Notes under the pieces: model-generated
What the model saw: only the letters and a program-made list of their open reading frames with translations
Databases searched by the model: none
Told to the model about the DNA's origin: nothing
Origin: a virus
Virus record (IMG/VR): IMGVR_UViG_3300034198_008039
Span: 1-43,990 of that record
Direction: 5' to 3' (one strand)
Length of the DNA stretch: 43,990 bases
In this document: one piece after another, positions 1 to 7,661 of the stretch
Layout of the letters: each line of letters starts with the position of its first letter
How positions within the stretch are numbered: position 1 is the stretch's first letter
Made by a program: the position numbers and the translations under genes

Positions 1-1084
1 CCACATCATAAAAAATATTGTGTCCTGTTCCGTTGAGACTGATTGCACCCATTTCAATGCCCTGAGCATAAATGTTGTCAAACAAGTTGTGTATGATCCT
101 GGTGCCAGTTGGGCCGCCATTGACTGGAGTTGCGACACCTAGTACAATGCCTTTGAACAAGGTGTCAAACTTTGAATTTGACACTGTGACGCCATTGGTC
201 TGTTGTTCTGTGGCAATACCATAACTTGTGCCTGAAAACACACAGCGGTCAATTGTGACTGTGTTGCATACCAAACTTGCGGTACTGGCAAAGCGTATAC
301 CAGCTGTGTTATCAACCTCGGTGTCAAGATCTGCAGTAGTCAACGGGCCAGTAAATGTTACACCTGTGAAACTACAGTTGTTGATATCTTCAATCAAAAA
401 CACATCAACGTCAGGATCCAAACTTTGAAATCCCATATTGGCTATGGTGACAAATTGTGGAACAATAGCTCCGTTGGAGCCTATGTTTACACCAGTTTGC
501 TGTAGACTATCACCTGTGCGAGCAACATAGGCTCTGAAAGCTGAGTCGTCGCTGGATGTCATCTGAATAACACTGTTGTCTGCACCTTCGCCACACAGTG
601 TAGCAAATGGCGGAATTATAATTGATTGTGTGACCTTGTAAACTCCAGCCGGGAAAAACAATCCACGACGTATTTGAGGATTTACTTCTCTACAATAGAT
701 TTGATACAGAGCACGATTGATAGCTGCTGTGTCATCAGCAACACCATCACCTACTGCACCAAAGTCTTTGACTGTGGCAAATTGATCCAGCCAGTTTTGC
801 AAACTTTGACTGATTGGTGAACCAGCTGTGGGGCCTGTTTGAACGGCATAACCAGTGGCAGTTTGTCCACTGTAGGTGTAATTGGTTTGAAAAGCCAAAA
901 TATCAGAAAACTCTGTAAGAACTTCTGTGTTACCGATTACCGGAGCGCCTTCTTGCAGTGTGCCATTGCCAATGAACAATCTACGTTCATCAATTGACCA
1001 GCCAAATTCAGCACCAGCTAGTTGTGGTAAGTTTTCCTGTAGCCCTTTGCGTTGGGTAATTCGCGATATTTGTACAATAGCCAT
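1..1084 (-). CDS. Tailspike-like protein with pectate-lyase beta-helix domain (partial)
   Basis: The reading frame is open from an ATG at 1084 to the left window edge, so the C-terminus is missing (at least 361 codons). The N-terminus (AIVQISRITQRKGLQENLPQ) looks like a virion-attachment segment. About 100 residues in comes VKDFGAVGDGVADDTAAI followed by FFPAGVYKV. This is the signature start of the pectate-lyase-3 / right-handed beta-helix fold used by phage tailspikes and depolymerases. The downstream sequence is rich in short N, T, G and V repeats that fit parallel beta-helix coils. The likely role is binding or cleaving a host surface glycan. A CTAAATAC late-type element and a GGAG ribosome site precede the start. 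Enzymatic activity cannot be judged because catalytic residues vary in this fold. Confidence 0.8.
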   Translation of the reverse strand, partial: MAIVQISRITQRKGLQENLPQLAGAEFGWSIDERRLFIGNGTLQEGAPVIGNTEVLTEFSDILAFQTNYTYSGQTATGYAVQTGPTAGSPISQSLQNWLDQFATVKDFGAVGDGVADDTAAINRALYQIYCREVNPQIRRGLFFPAGVYKVTQSIIIPPFATLCGEGADNSVIQMTSSDDSAFRAYVARTGDSLQQTGVNIGSNGAIVPQFVTIANMGFQSLDPDVDVFLIEDINNCSFTGVTFTGPLTTADLDTEVDNTAGIRFASTASLVCNTVTIDRCVFSGTSYGIATEQQTNGVTVSNSKFDTLFKGIVLGVATPVNGGPTGTRIIHNLFDNIYAQGIEMGAISLNGTGHNIFYDV

Positions 1085-1098
1085 CTATAGTTCTCCGA

Positions 1099-1818
1099 TC
1101 ACGTATTTAGCACATAAAACTGCTCTACACGTTTCCACCACTGACTACGATAATGTTCAAATTCAGCACCTTCCAAAACAAATTCCTGATACTGTGGCTC
1201 TGTTAGTACATTGCCCATGTCATCTACTTCGGGCTTGACACACATCAAAATCACACCTTTTTTGATGTCAGTGCCGTGTAATTCATTATGTGCTTCTGCG
1301 TAGGCACAGAGTTGTAGGAAATAATCCTCGATCCACTCAATCTTTTTGGGCTTGTTGGTTTGCTTGTAGTCCAAAATAGCCGGTTCATTTAGATGCATTC
1401 CAGCGGCATCTGTGGTGCCTGCGTATATGCCGGGAAAATACAGCGGAACTTCGTAGCCCCAGAACTCATTGACTCGATCAGTTACCCCTTGATCAATCAC
1501 TGTTTGTGCCATGGCATGACTGGCCCACCCAAAAGGATTGGTTCCTCTATCTTTTAGTTCACCATGTTTGACATAGTGTTCCAAGTAGGTATGCATACGT
1601 GTTCCACGGTTGGCAGCTTCTGTGGTGATCTGCTGTGCTTTGGCTTCGCCCACACGTTGGCGCCATTGTTGCAACGCCTGTATTTTTTCTGCTGGTTTGG
1701 TTCGATCCAAGATAGTTGTAACTGAAGGCAACTTGTTGCCGTCGGGTGTAGCATAAAAACGTTTGCCATTGACTTCTACTCTAGGAACTGGTGCATATTC
1801 AAATCGAGGATTGAACAT
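1099..1818 (-). CDS. PD-(D/E)XK exonuclease, MGME1/RecB-like
   Basis: A 239-residue protein with the core of the PD-(D/E)XK nuclease fold. The visible elements are PSVTTIL near residue 32, EAANRGTRMHTYLEHY near 68-83, E123 in GYEVPLYF, D137 in AGTTDAAG, and D150-x-K152 in ILDYKQTNKPKK, followed by the helix DYFLQLCAYAEAHNE. This order matches the MGME1-like/RecB-like single-domain exonucleases common in T4-like marine phages, which probably degrade ssDNA or flaps in recombination or host DNA breakdown. It lacks the four-cysteine Fe-S cluster of Cas4/AddB. The ATG at 1818 shares bases with the iscA stop (TGATG), so it is translationally coupled to the Fe-S genes. Confidence 0.8.
   Translation of the reverse strand: MFNPRFEYAPVPRVEVNGKRFYATPDGNKLPSVTTILDRTKPAEKIQALQQWRQRVGEAKAQQITTEAANRGTRMHTYLEHYVKHGELKDRGTNPFGWASHAMAQTVIDQGVTDRVNEFWGYEVPLYFPGIYAGTTDAAGMHLNEPAILDYKQTNKPKKIEWIEDYFLQLCAYAEAHNELHGTDIKKGVILMCVKPEVDDMGNVLTEPQYQEFVLEGAEFEHYRSQWWKRVEQFYVLNT
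1103..1110 (-). promoter_or_regulatory. T4-type late promoter element (CTAAATAC)
   Basis: CTAAATAC on the minus strand, 19 bases before the tailspike ATG at 1084, followed by a GGAG ribosome site. It lies over the end of the upstream nuclease gene. Confidence 0.5.
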
Positions 1819-2138
1819 CAAATTCTAAAACTTTCTCCGCAACCACAGCGGTCTTTTTCTGCATCGTTGATAAATTGAAATCCTTCGTTGAGTCCTTGTC
1901 GTACATAGTCCACAGTGAGATTTTTGAAATAAGGTTGATCTTTGCGATTGATCACCACACTGAATCCATCATGTAGTTCTGCGTCATCGCCAGGTTGTAG
2001 AGTGTCCACATACTCCAGCACATAAGCCAGCCCACTACATCCGGTGGTTCTAACACCTATGCGTATGCCCATGCCACCACCACGTCGATCTAGGTTGCGT
2101 GCTATTTTACTGGCAGCTGCCGGAGTAACTGCAATCAT
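1818..2138 (-). CDS. iscA: A-type Fe-S carrier IscA
   Basis: A 106-residue HesB/IscA-family protein. The three conserved cysteines are present: C34 in [12 protein letters not shown] and C98 and C100 in CGCGESF. The C-terminal part [16 protein letters not shown] is typical of IscA rather than ErpA. Such carriers accept clusters from IscU and deliver [4Fe-4S] clusters to target enzymes. I chose the ATG at 2138 because it overlaps the erpA stop (ATGA) and gives the usual N-terminus ([12 protein letters not shown]); an upstream ATG at 2159 would add seven unusual residues. It is the third gene of the iscU-erpA-iscA-nuclease operon. No IscS, HscA, HscB or ferredoxin gene is visible in the window, so host partners would be needed. 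Confidence 0.93.
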   Translation of the reverse strand: MIAVTPAAASKIARNLDRRGGGMGIRIGVRTTGCSGLAYVLEYVDTLQPGDDAELHDGFSVVINRKDQPYFKNLTVDYVRQGLNEGFQFINDAEKDRCGCGESFRI

Positions 2139-2446
2139 GCCGAGAAGCTTGATCCACAACCGCAGGTTGTTTGGGCGTTAGGATTCGTGATTGAAAAGCT
2201 ACTGCCATTGACATCGTCTTTGAAGTCAATCACTGCACCAGCAAGATATTGCATGCTCATGGCATCTACCAGCACGCCGCTGACTTCAAAGTCATCTTCG
2301 CCGGTTACTTCATCCAGTGTAAATCCATATTGAAATCCTGAGCATCCGCCGCCTTGCACAAATGCACGAACCTTTAGATTGGCGTTGTTTTCTTCGGCCA
2401 AAATGTCGGCAATTTTTGCCTGTGCTGTTTCAGTTATTGTTATCAT
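2135..2446 (-). CDS. erpA: A-type Fe-S carrier ErpA-like
   Basis: A 103-residue A-type carrier, distinct from its neighbour. It has [15 protein letters not shown] (C35), [13 protein letters not shown] and [16 protein letters not shown] (C95, C97), which match the ErpA subgroup of proteobacteria closely. ErpA delivers [4Fe-4S] clusters to essential host enzymes including radical SAM-type enzymes of isoprenoid and cofactor pathways. It overlaps the iscU stop and the iscA start by four bases each, so the three are likely translated together. Having both ErpA-type and IscA-type carriers side by side in a phage is notable. The family call is very secure; which subgroup it belongs to is somewhat less so. 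Confidence 0.93.
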   Translation of the reverse strand: MITITETAQAKIADILAEENNANLKVRAFVQGGGCSGFQYGFTLDEVTGEDDFEVSGVLVDAMSMQYLAGAVIDFKDDVNGSSFSITNPNAQTTCGCGSSFSA

Positions 2447-2826
2447 ACTGTTCCTTGTTTGTTTCGGTAATCTTGGATGGCGGCTTTGATTGCGTCTTCG
2501 GCCAAGATGCTACAGTGTATTTTCACAGGCGGCAACGCAAGTTCTTCGGCAATTTGACTGTTCTTGATTGAGCCTGCTTCGTCGAGACTTTTGCCTTTGA
2601 CCCATTCGGTAACCAGCGAGGAGCTCGCAATCGCCGATCCACAGCCGTAAGTTTTGAACTTGGCGTCTGTGATTACTCCATCTTCCACTCGGATTTGTAA
2701 ACGCATCACATCTCCGCAGGCAGGAGCACCCACTGTTCCTGAACCCACTGAAGGGTCAGTGGCATCCATTTTGCCCACGTTGCGTGGATTTTCATAGTGT
2801 TCAATTACTTTTTCTGAATAGGCCAT
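2443..2826 (-). CDS. iscU: Fe-S cluster scaffold IscU
   Basis: A 127-residue scaffold protein, the same size as bacterial IscU. The three cluster ligands are visible: C37 in GAPACGDVM (with D39), C62 in [12 protein letters not shown], and H104-C105 in [11 protein letters not shown]. The LPPVK motif at 98-102, recognised by the HscA chaperone in bacteria, is intact, so it could use the host chaperone. The sequence is close to the gamma/beta-proteobacterial type, suggesting relatively recent capture from a proteobacterial host (inference). A sigma70-type promoter and a strong AAGGAG ribosome site lie directly upstream, so it probably heads the operon and is expressed early. Confidence 0.96.
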   Translation of the reverse strand: MAYSEKVIEHYENPRNVGKMDATDPSVGSGTVGAPACGDVMRLQIRVEDGVITDAKFKTYGCGSAIASSSLVTEWVKGKSLDEAGSIKNSQIAEELALPPVKIHCSILAEDAIKAAIQDYRNKQGTV

Positions 2827-2834
2827 GTTGGTAT

Positions 2835-2840
2835 CTCCTT
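2835..2840 (-). promoter_or_regulatory. Strong Shine-Dalgarno of iscU (AAGGAG)
   Basis: AAGGAG lies eight bases before the iscU ATG. It is one of the clearest ribosome sites in the window and falls only a few bases after the predicted transcription start. Confidence 0.8.
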
Positions 2841-2846
2841 AAGGAT

Positions 2847-2875
2847 AGTATAACATATTGCTAGAGTATTTACAA
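2847..2875 (-). promoter_or_regulatory. Sigma70-type promoter of the Fe-S operon
   Basis: On the minus strand there is TTGTAA at 2875-2870, a 17-base spacer and TATACT at 2852-2847. The predicted start is near 2840, giving a very short leader to iscU. The -10 and spacing are near consensus; the -35 is weaker. Confidence 0.6.
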
Positions 2876-2884
2876 CCGTTTTGG

Positions 2885-3223
2885 TTACTTCATTCGGCGC
2901 TTGAGCGCGGCCTTGGCATTGGAATCCACTGTGGCTCTGGCTTGGTCCACTGTCATACCTGTGTCAGTTTCCAGTTCACCTTTGAATCTAACTACCCCTG
3001 AATTTGGATCCAGAGGCTCTAGCACATTTTTGAGAGGAACCTGAGAAATAAGTTCGCCCAGGTTTTCTTTGGTAACGTTTACATCAAGACTTTTGGCAGC
3101 TTTGATAAATGCATCTTGACTGATTTGTCCGCGGGCATTTTCATCTTTTGCTCGATCTGCTAACCATGTGGTCAATGCCAACAATCTTGTGTTGTTGTCA
3201 TCTGCAAACTCACGCAGTCTCAT
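2885..3223 (-). CDS. Phage protein of unknown function, small
   Basis: A 112-residue, helical, charged protein. It starts MRLREFADDNN, a pattern that recurs in neighbouring genes and resembles the short N-terminal capsid-targeting peptides of T4 internal head proteins. The middle carries KSLDVNVTKENLGELISQVP and the C-terminus is basic (ALKRRMK). The ATG overlaps the preceding stop (TAATG), so it is co-translated with the gene at 3223-4083. From memory such pairs occur in marine T4-like phages as unknown or virion-associated proteins, but I cannot assign a function. Confidence 0.7.
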   Translation of the reverse strand: MRLREFADDNNTRLLALTTWLADRAKDENARGQISQDAFIKAAKSLDVNVTKENLGELISQVPLKNVLEPLDPNSGVVRFKGELETDTGMTVDQARATVDSNAKAALKRRMK

Positions 3224-4083
3224 TATCTCTTGCCGCGGCCCAAACTGACTTCTAGGTCAGAAACTTCTTCTTCGGGCTCAGGTGCTGGTAATTCTTCTGT
3301 GCCCATGTCAGGCATTTCTGCAGGAGCCATGTCAGCACCAGGAACAGCAGGAGCTTGGCCAGTGACCACACCCAATGCTATTTCTAGCTGACCTTTGGAT
3401 CCTTGCAAGTTCTGTGTCAAACCTGCTAGAGCTGCTGTGGCATCTGCATTGAATTGTTGAGCCTGGTCAACGCCAACTTCATTCTTTATTGAATCAACCA
3501 GGGCTGGCAAATCTTTGAACTGCATTGAAGTAACTTGTTCAATCATTTTTTGTACTTGGTCAACCATGTCTTGTGACGCCAATACAACTTGAGCCTGTTG
3601 AACTTCTGATTCTTTTAAACGACGACGCAGACTGTGAGCTTCCATGGTAGGCATGGGTTTGTTCAATTCTGCTTTTTCTTTGTTTAACTCAGCCATTTGA
3701 GTATCAATTTCTTTGCGACGATCGTCGCGTTGTTTTTTTGCCTTGGCCATTTCGGCGGATTTCATTGCAGCGGCTTGCTGTGGAGTTTGTCCAGCTGGTG
3801 CAGTTGTTGTTTGTCCTACCATAGGGGCTACATCTTGCTCACTGATACGACTGGCCAAAGCCTGTTCCATCATGACCAATTTTAAATAAGCAGGATTTTT
3901 CTCACTGCTGTGAAATTCAGGTTGGCGACGATGTTCGCTGATCAGGCCACGCACACGGTTCAACATCTCATGTGCTTGGCGCTTTGAAATTGATTCAAAG
4001 CTAACAGCAGTACCAAAGTGACTTTCCATCACTTTAGCGACTTGTTTGGTTTTTTGTGGTGCGGCCAGATCTTGCAGTTTCAT
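3223..4083 (-). CDS. Probable virion-associated protein with coiled coil
   Basis: A 286-residue protein. Residues 100-150 are a strongly charged heptad-like stretch (AKKQRDDRRKEIDTQMAELN), probably a coiled coil. The C-terminus is rich in proline and glutamate and ends in a basic tail. It starts MKLQDLAAPQKTK, similar to the start of the next gene. I chose the ATG at 4083 (ribosome site AAGGA), not the in-frame TTG two codons earlier. A CTAAATAT late-type element lies 23 bases upstream, pointing to late expression and a structural or assembly role. No enzymatic motif is visible. Confidence 0.75.
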   Translation of the reverse strand: MKLQDLAAPQKTKQVAKVMESHFGTAVSFESISKRQAHEMLNRVRGLISEHRRQPEFHSSEKNPAYLKLVMMEQALASRISEQDVAPMVGQTTTAPAGQTPQQAAAMKSAEMAKAKKQRDDRRKEIDTQMAELNKEKAELNKPMPTMEAHSLRRRLKESEVQQAQVVLASQDMVDQVQKMIEQVTSMQFKDLPALVDSIKNEVGVDQAQQFNADATAALAGLTQNLQGSKGQLEIALGVVTGQAPAVPGADMAPAEMPDMGTEELPAPEPEEEVSDLEVSLGRGKR

Positions 4084-4528
4084 TATCAAATCCTTTTTGT
4101 TGTAAATATTTAGCTGAATTAATGTATTTGGTCAATTGATTTTCCAGTTCTTTTCGGCGAATTATTTTGGTTTCTAATTTTGTGTCAATTGATTCTCGAA
4201 AATCAGGACTTTTGCTTCGATTGGCAACCCCCATTCTAACAAATATATCATTGGCAGCATGGGTCAAACGATTGTCTGTGTGCAATATATCACGTGCCAA
4301 ATTGTAATTACAATACTTGTCTGCCACACACCAACTCACTGCTGATCTAGTGGAACTGAATTCACCCACGGCATCTGCTGCACAATACACAGTGTATCCG
4401 GGACGATTGGATGTTATTCTATATTTTCCAAACAACTCATAGTCACCGTGATCATTGCGCCAAATAATGTTGGGCATCACGGTGCGTAATTCTTTTGACA
4501 CCCAGGCTTCTAGTTCTTGGTCTTTCAT
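4034..4528 (-). CDS. Hypothetical phage protein
   Basis: A 164-residue protein not recognised. The N-terminal half has aromatic-rich beta-like sequence (WRNDHGDYELFGKYRI, GYTVYCAADAVGEFSSTRSA) and a WCVADKYCNY segment. The C-terminal third is basic and helical. It overlaps the start of the following gene by 50 bases in another frame, longer than usual here, so the C-terminal end may tolerate change. It begins one base before the stop of the membrane-anchored gene upstream, in a co-directional run. Function unknown. Confidence 0.65.
   Translation of the reverse strand: MKDQELEAWVSKELRTVMPNIIWRNDHGDYELFGKYRITSNRPGYTVYCAADAVGEFSSTRSAVSWCVADKYCNYNLARDILHTDNRLTHAANDIFVRMGVANRSKSPDFRESIDTKLETKIIRRKELENQLTKYINSAKYLQQKGFDNETARSGRTTKNQTSR
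4106..4113 (-). promoter_or_regulatory. T4-type late promoter element (CTAAATAT)
   Basis: CTAAATAT on the minus strand, 23 bases before the ATG at 4083 and spaced from it like other late elements in this window. It lies inside the end of the upstream gene. Confidence 0.45.
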
Positions 4529-4792
4529 TTATTTAAAAACGTAGGAAGCCATTAGCCAACCAATTGCGCCAATCAACATGCCAATCACACCCACACCCCA
4601 GGCAATCAATCTATCGTTGTGTTTTTCCACGTGATCAGCCAACATTTCTCGGATGTCAGCAACACATTGTTCTACCTTGTTGACTTGGTCGGCAAGATTG
4701 TCCAATCGCATATCTAGACTGCTGTAACGTTCTGCACACAGTTCAACGTGTGCTTCTAGACTCTTTTTTTCAATTTCAGTGGTTTCAGACAT
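4529..4792 (-). CDS. Small coiled-coil protein with C-terminal membrane anchor
   Basis: An 87-residue protein. Residues 1-60 are amphipathic and heptad-like (SLDMRLDNLADQVNKVEQCV), followed by one hydrophobic segment (AWGVGVIGMLIGAIGWLMAS) near the C-terminus. This is a tail-anchored layout with the coiled coil probably in the cytoplasm. The ATG at 4792 has an AGGA ribosome site and a late-type element 22 bases upstream; an ATG at 4810 overlapping the previous stop (ATGA) is possible and would add six residues. Similar small coiled-coil/TM proteins occur in many T4-like phages; possible roles in lysis or membrane attachment are speculation. Confidence 0.7.
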   Translation of the reverse strand: MSETTEIEKKSLEAHVELCAERYSSLDMRLDNLADQVNKVEQCVADIREMLADHVEKHNDRLIAWGVGVIGMLIGAIGWLMASYVFK

Positions 4793-4806
4793 GGTTAGTT
4801 TTCCTA

Positions 4807-5220
4807 TCATGTATTTATTTCTGTTGCTTCAAACCATATGTTTGTGTTCACTGCCAAAACTGTGCCATTGACCAATGATTCATTTAATCCTGTCAGCATG
4901 GGCACGCCCTCACAGTCTGCTTTCAACACTGCCAGACTGTCTGTGCCATCTGTAAAAAGATTTTGATTTTCCACTTCAAATTCAAAACACCAACAATCCT
5001 GGTTTTTCACAGGATCTTGTAAATTATCAACCTGTGTACGCAAACTGATCAACTGAGTGACAGTTTCCCAATTGCGTTGTTGATTTCTAGATCTATTCCA
5101 TTGTGCAACGTCAGTTATCTTGGACCCAGCCTGATCTTGAAAAGGCATACGATTGTGTTTGACATGTCCTGTGGTACCTGTGGCAGTGATATCAAAAAGA
5201 GTTTGACATTGAATTTTCAT
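4807..5220 (-). CDS. Conserved phage protein of unknown function
   Basis: A 137-residue protein that starts MKIQCQTLFDITATGTTGH and contains an arginine/asparagine-rich patch (DVAQWNRSRNQQRNWETV) and a beta-rich C-terminus (NQDCWCFEFEVENQNLFTDG). From memory, similar proteins occur in marine T4-like phages without a known role. It is followed by the anchored coiled-coil gene with an ATGA overlap, and preceded by an intrinsic terminator that ends the 5297-5713 unit. How it is transcribed is therefore unclear; readthrough or a weak promoter at the TAAATA near 5230 are options. Confidence 0.7.
   Translation of the reverse strand: MKIQCQTLFDITATGTTGHVKHNRMPFQDQAGSKITDVAQWNRSRNQQRNWETVTQLISLRTQVDNLQDPVKNQDCWCFEFEVENQNLFTDGTDSLAVLKADCEGVPMLTGLNESLVNGTVLAVNTNIWFEATEINT
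4814..4821 (-). promoter_or_regulatory. T4-type late promoter element (AATAAATA)
   Basis: AATAAATA on the minus strand, 22 bases before the ATG at 4792. One base differs from TATAAATA. It lies at the end of the upstream coding region. Confidence 0.5.
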
Positions 5221-5241
5221 TGGCAGACATATTTAATGGCC

Positions 5242-5270
5242 AAAAAGAAACCCCAGTAATAACTGAGGTT
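5242..5270 (-). terminator. Intrinsic terminator after the gene at 5297-5713
   Basis: On the minus strand, AACCTCAGT, a four-base loop and ACTGGGGTT form a nine-base-pair stem (one G-U pair), followed by TTTCTTTTT. It lies 27 bases past the stop at 5297. Confidence 0.85.
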
Positions 5271-5296
5271 CTTTTGTTACAACGGTTAATACGAAA

Positions 5297-5713
5297 TTAA
5301 ACTGTTGTGAATGATGCTGTTGTTGATACGTTTGCAGTTGGGATACCAATTGCAGAGTTGGCTGTTTGAGCAGCTGCTACCAATGTTGCTGTTGTGTAAG
5401 CACCAGTTGGGTAGATAGCGATACTCAATGTTACGCCGTCAGCAGCAACTTGATACATTGCAACTGTACCACCTGCACCAGTGACTGGACCACCGTTTTG
5501 GATAGCTTGCAATACGTTACCTACGTAACCGTTTACACCGCCCTGTAGAGAGATGTTGCCGTTAGCTACCAAACTGAAAAAGTCTAGTTTTGGACCTTGT
5601 GGTTGAACTGGACCAGCAATGTTCAAAGCTGCACCTTGAGCTGGTGAACCGTTGCGAACGTCCAAGTTAAATACTGGTTGTGTTGAACCATTTGTTTTTG
5701 CGAATATTGCCAT
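5297..5713 (-). CDS. Probable abundant virion protein (head or tail decoration)
   Basis: A 138-residue protein rich in A, G, T, V and N with almost no charge (NGSTQPVFNLDV, QGGVNGYVGNVLQAIQNGG), like many small phage capsid-decoration or tail proteins. It is the only gene of its transcription unit. It has a perfect TATAAATA late promoter 39 bases upstream, an AGGAG ribosome site and a strong terminator directly downstream. This arrangement implies high late expression. The function itself is not recognised; decoration protein is an inference from composition and expression signals only. Confidence 0.75.
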   Translation of the reverse strand: MAIFAKTNGSTQPVFNLDVRNGSPAQGAALNIAGPVQPQGPKLDFFSLVANGNISLQGGVNGYVGNVLQAIQNGGPVTGAGGTVAMYQVAADGVTLSIAIYPTGAYTTATLVAAAQTANSAIGIPTANVSTTASFTTV

Positions 5714-5751
5714 TTTAAATCTCCTAAGTATGTGGGTTTTGACCCTACACT

Positions 5752-5759
5752 TATTTATA
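5752..5759 (-). promoter_or_regulatory. T4 late promoter, perfect TATAAATA
   Basis: Exact TATAAATA on the minus strand in the gap before the gene starting at 5713. In T4 this octamer is the whole late promoter, read by the gp55-gp33 modified RNA polymerase. It is the best match in the window for a minus-strand gene. Confidence 0.85.
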
Positions 5760-5780
5760 CCGTTTGGTAAAAATTAGAGT

Positions 5781-7661
5781 TTACTCGCCCAAATTGGGAT
5801 TGTTTAAAATTCTGTTGCCTGCCGAGAAACCAAAGCGATTGACCAGTTTGGCGCGACCTGCGTCAGACGCAATGACCCATCCTTCTTGGCCGGGTTGTTG
5901 ACGATCTAGCTGAGCCAACATGTCTGTTTTGATTTCATGTAGTAACAAGAAGGCAGTAAAGGCAGCTGAAATACCATCCAGGTTTGATCTTGGACTCTGT
6001 AGGTATTCCACAATGTTGTTGTACTTGCGCGGTGTCACTGACTGTTGCAACCATGGGCCAAAGTCTGCCAGCAAGTTGGAGTAGTCTGTGTCAATTCTCG
6101 AATTGATATAACGCTTGCATAGCTGTGGCAAATCTGTGATGCCTGCGGCCCGCAAATCAGCAGGATTAAACAGCGAATCAATTGCGGCGCCATTTTGTGC
6201 TACCACACTACGTAATTCACGTTCTAGCTTTCTGTTGGGTGTGACATTTTTGATGTCTTTTTGTGTGGGCTCAATCAACAACAGGCCCGGATGCGGGTTA
6301 AATTCAATGCGTCGGATTGGTTCTGCTGGCGCGGCAGGATCAGCATAACGTGTGTGTACAGCAATGCCCACTTCAGAGTTGCCAATAGCTTCGCCTAACG
6401 TACTGGCAACAGGAATACGATATTCAACAAAATTGGGTTTGAACACATAAGCACCTGCTTGCTCAGGAGGAGTTTCAGTATAAAGTAAATCACCCTGTAC
6501 ATAGCCTTTAAAATTGCTCGGAGTAGCGGCCTCCAACATGGGCCATAGTTTTGCGTAAATGCCAATTAATTCACCACGTTCACCGCTACGCATGTTCTGT
6601 ATGCGTGCCAACTGATCAGGACTGGTTGCTAATCCATCATAGCCCTTGGCCAAAAATCCTGATTTATCTGTCAGCACAAAACGACCGTCGGGTTTGCGGC
6701 CCCAAATGATTGCTGGTTTTCCGTCCCATTTGACTGTGGTTGTTTCTGCTGTGTTTGTGGCGGCTGCTTGAATAATGGCCAGAGCTTCTCGTATGCCACG
6801 GGTGCCTTTTTCAAACACCAGATCTTCAAGATGTTCAATTCTGGCAGCAGCTTCCGTCAACTGTTGACGTTCAAATATAGGAGTCATGCCTTGATTAACA
6901 ATTCTATCTCGTAGACGTGCCAAAAAGTTTACTTCTGTGTATCCGGTAGGTGGCGGTAATTGCATGCCTTCCATAAAAGGCACACCTTCGCGAGCAAAAT
7001 GCTCACGTGCATCTTTTAATTTTGCATCCTTTTTGGGATCTGTCGCCAAGGCTGCTATAATGGATTCTACACTGAGTAAGTCTTCTTTTGTAGCGGATTT
7101 ATTTAAAAGAATTTTTGCAATGGCATCAGGATCATTGGAAATGATTTTGTTTGTGGCACGATCCTGTAGTCCCGCTGTTTGATTTAATTTATAGCCCATT
7201 GATTTGGCCATTGAATTCATCAACACATTACGATCCTGTCCGCGATATGCACTGTCAGAGGAAGCCGATAACATGAATTTTGAAAATGGCACATCTTTTA
7301 AAAACATAAAGTCTGTTTGTACATAGCCTTGATCAGGACGTCCATTGATGGGTGTTTTAAAATGCACTGAGATACCGCTTTTGCGAACGTATTCTTCGGG
7401 CTTTAGTTTGTTTGTTTGTGCCCATTGTGTTAGCTGTGCAACCATTTGTTCTTTGGTGAATTCATTGGCATCCACTGCTAGATCTAGGTCACCAGATGTG
7501 GGCTTGCGTCCTGTTGAACCCAAGGTGGCATCCTGCAGGTCCATGCCTGTGAGTTGTTCTAGCCAAGCTATGGTGCTTCGAACATCTGTTTGATTGATAC
7601 GCTGTGTTAATGCTCGGTTGGAAGCATCTTTGAAGATGTTGCCGCCCTCAGTTATGTGCAT
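5781..7661 (-). CDS. Two-headed nucleotidyltransferase: Pol-beta-type NTase + ligase-like KxDG domain
   Basis: A 626-residue protein. Residues 47-64 read LGSTGRKPTSGDLDLAVD, the complete Pol-beta-superfamily NTase signature (GS, then D58-x-D60), with a likely third carboxylate D117 in YVQTDFMF. A second domain contains TVKWDGKPAIIWG (K311-x-D-G314), the motif I pattern of DNA/RNA ligases and capping enzymes, then FVLTDKSGF, GELIGIY and YVQGDLLY, which could be later ligase-fold motifs. Substrates are unknown; options are RNA end repair, tRNA or protein nucleotidylation. I chose the ATG at 7661 (TAATG overlap with the preceding stop) because MHITEGG is the natural start; a 25-residue extension is possible. 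The N-terminus resembles capsid-targeting peptides. From memory the family is present in marine T4-like phages, uncharacterised. Confidence 0.75.
   Translation of the reverse strand: MHITEGGNIFKDASNRALTQRINQTDVRSTIAWLEQLTGMDLQDATLGSTGRKPTSGDLDLAVDANEFTKEQMVAQLTQWAQTNKLKPEEYVRKSGISVHFKTPINGRPDQGYVQTDFMFLKDVPFSKFMLSASSDSAYRGQDRNVLMNSMAKSMGYKLNQTAGLQDRATNKIISNDPDAIAKILLNKSATKEDLLSVESIIAALATDPKKDAKLKDAREHFAREGVPFMEGMQLPPPTGYTEVNFLARLRDRIVNQGMTPIFERQQLTEAAARIEHLEDLVFEKGTRGIREALAIIQAAATNTAETTTVKWDGKPAIIWGRKPDGRFVLTDKSGFLAKGYDGLATSPDQLARIQNMRSGERGELIGIYAKLWPMLEAATPSNFKGYVQGDLLYTETPPEQAGAYVFKPNFVEYRIPVASTLGEAIGNSEVGIAVHTRYADPAAPAEPIRRIEFNPHPGLLLIEPTQKDIKNVTPNRKLERELRSVVAQNGAAIDSLFNPADLRAAGITDLPQLCKRYINSRIDTDYSNLLADFGPWLQQSVTPRKYNNIVEYLQSPRSNLDGISAAFTAFLLLHEIKTDMLAQLDRQQPGQEGWVIASDAGRAKLVNRFGFSAGNRILNNPNLGE

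Noticed and set aside
1099-1818. Nuclease as a Cas4-type Fe-S protein, which would explain its link to iscU
   Set aside because: The four conserved cysteines of Cas4/AddB are missing; only scattered cysteines are present.
2861-2885. Terminator between the Fe-S operon promoter and the gene at 2885
   Set aside because: AACC/GGTT gives only a short stem with no T-run.
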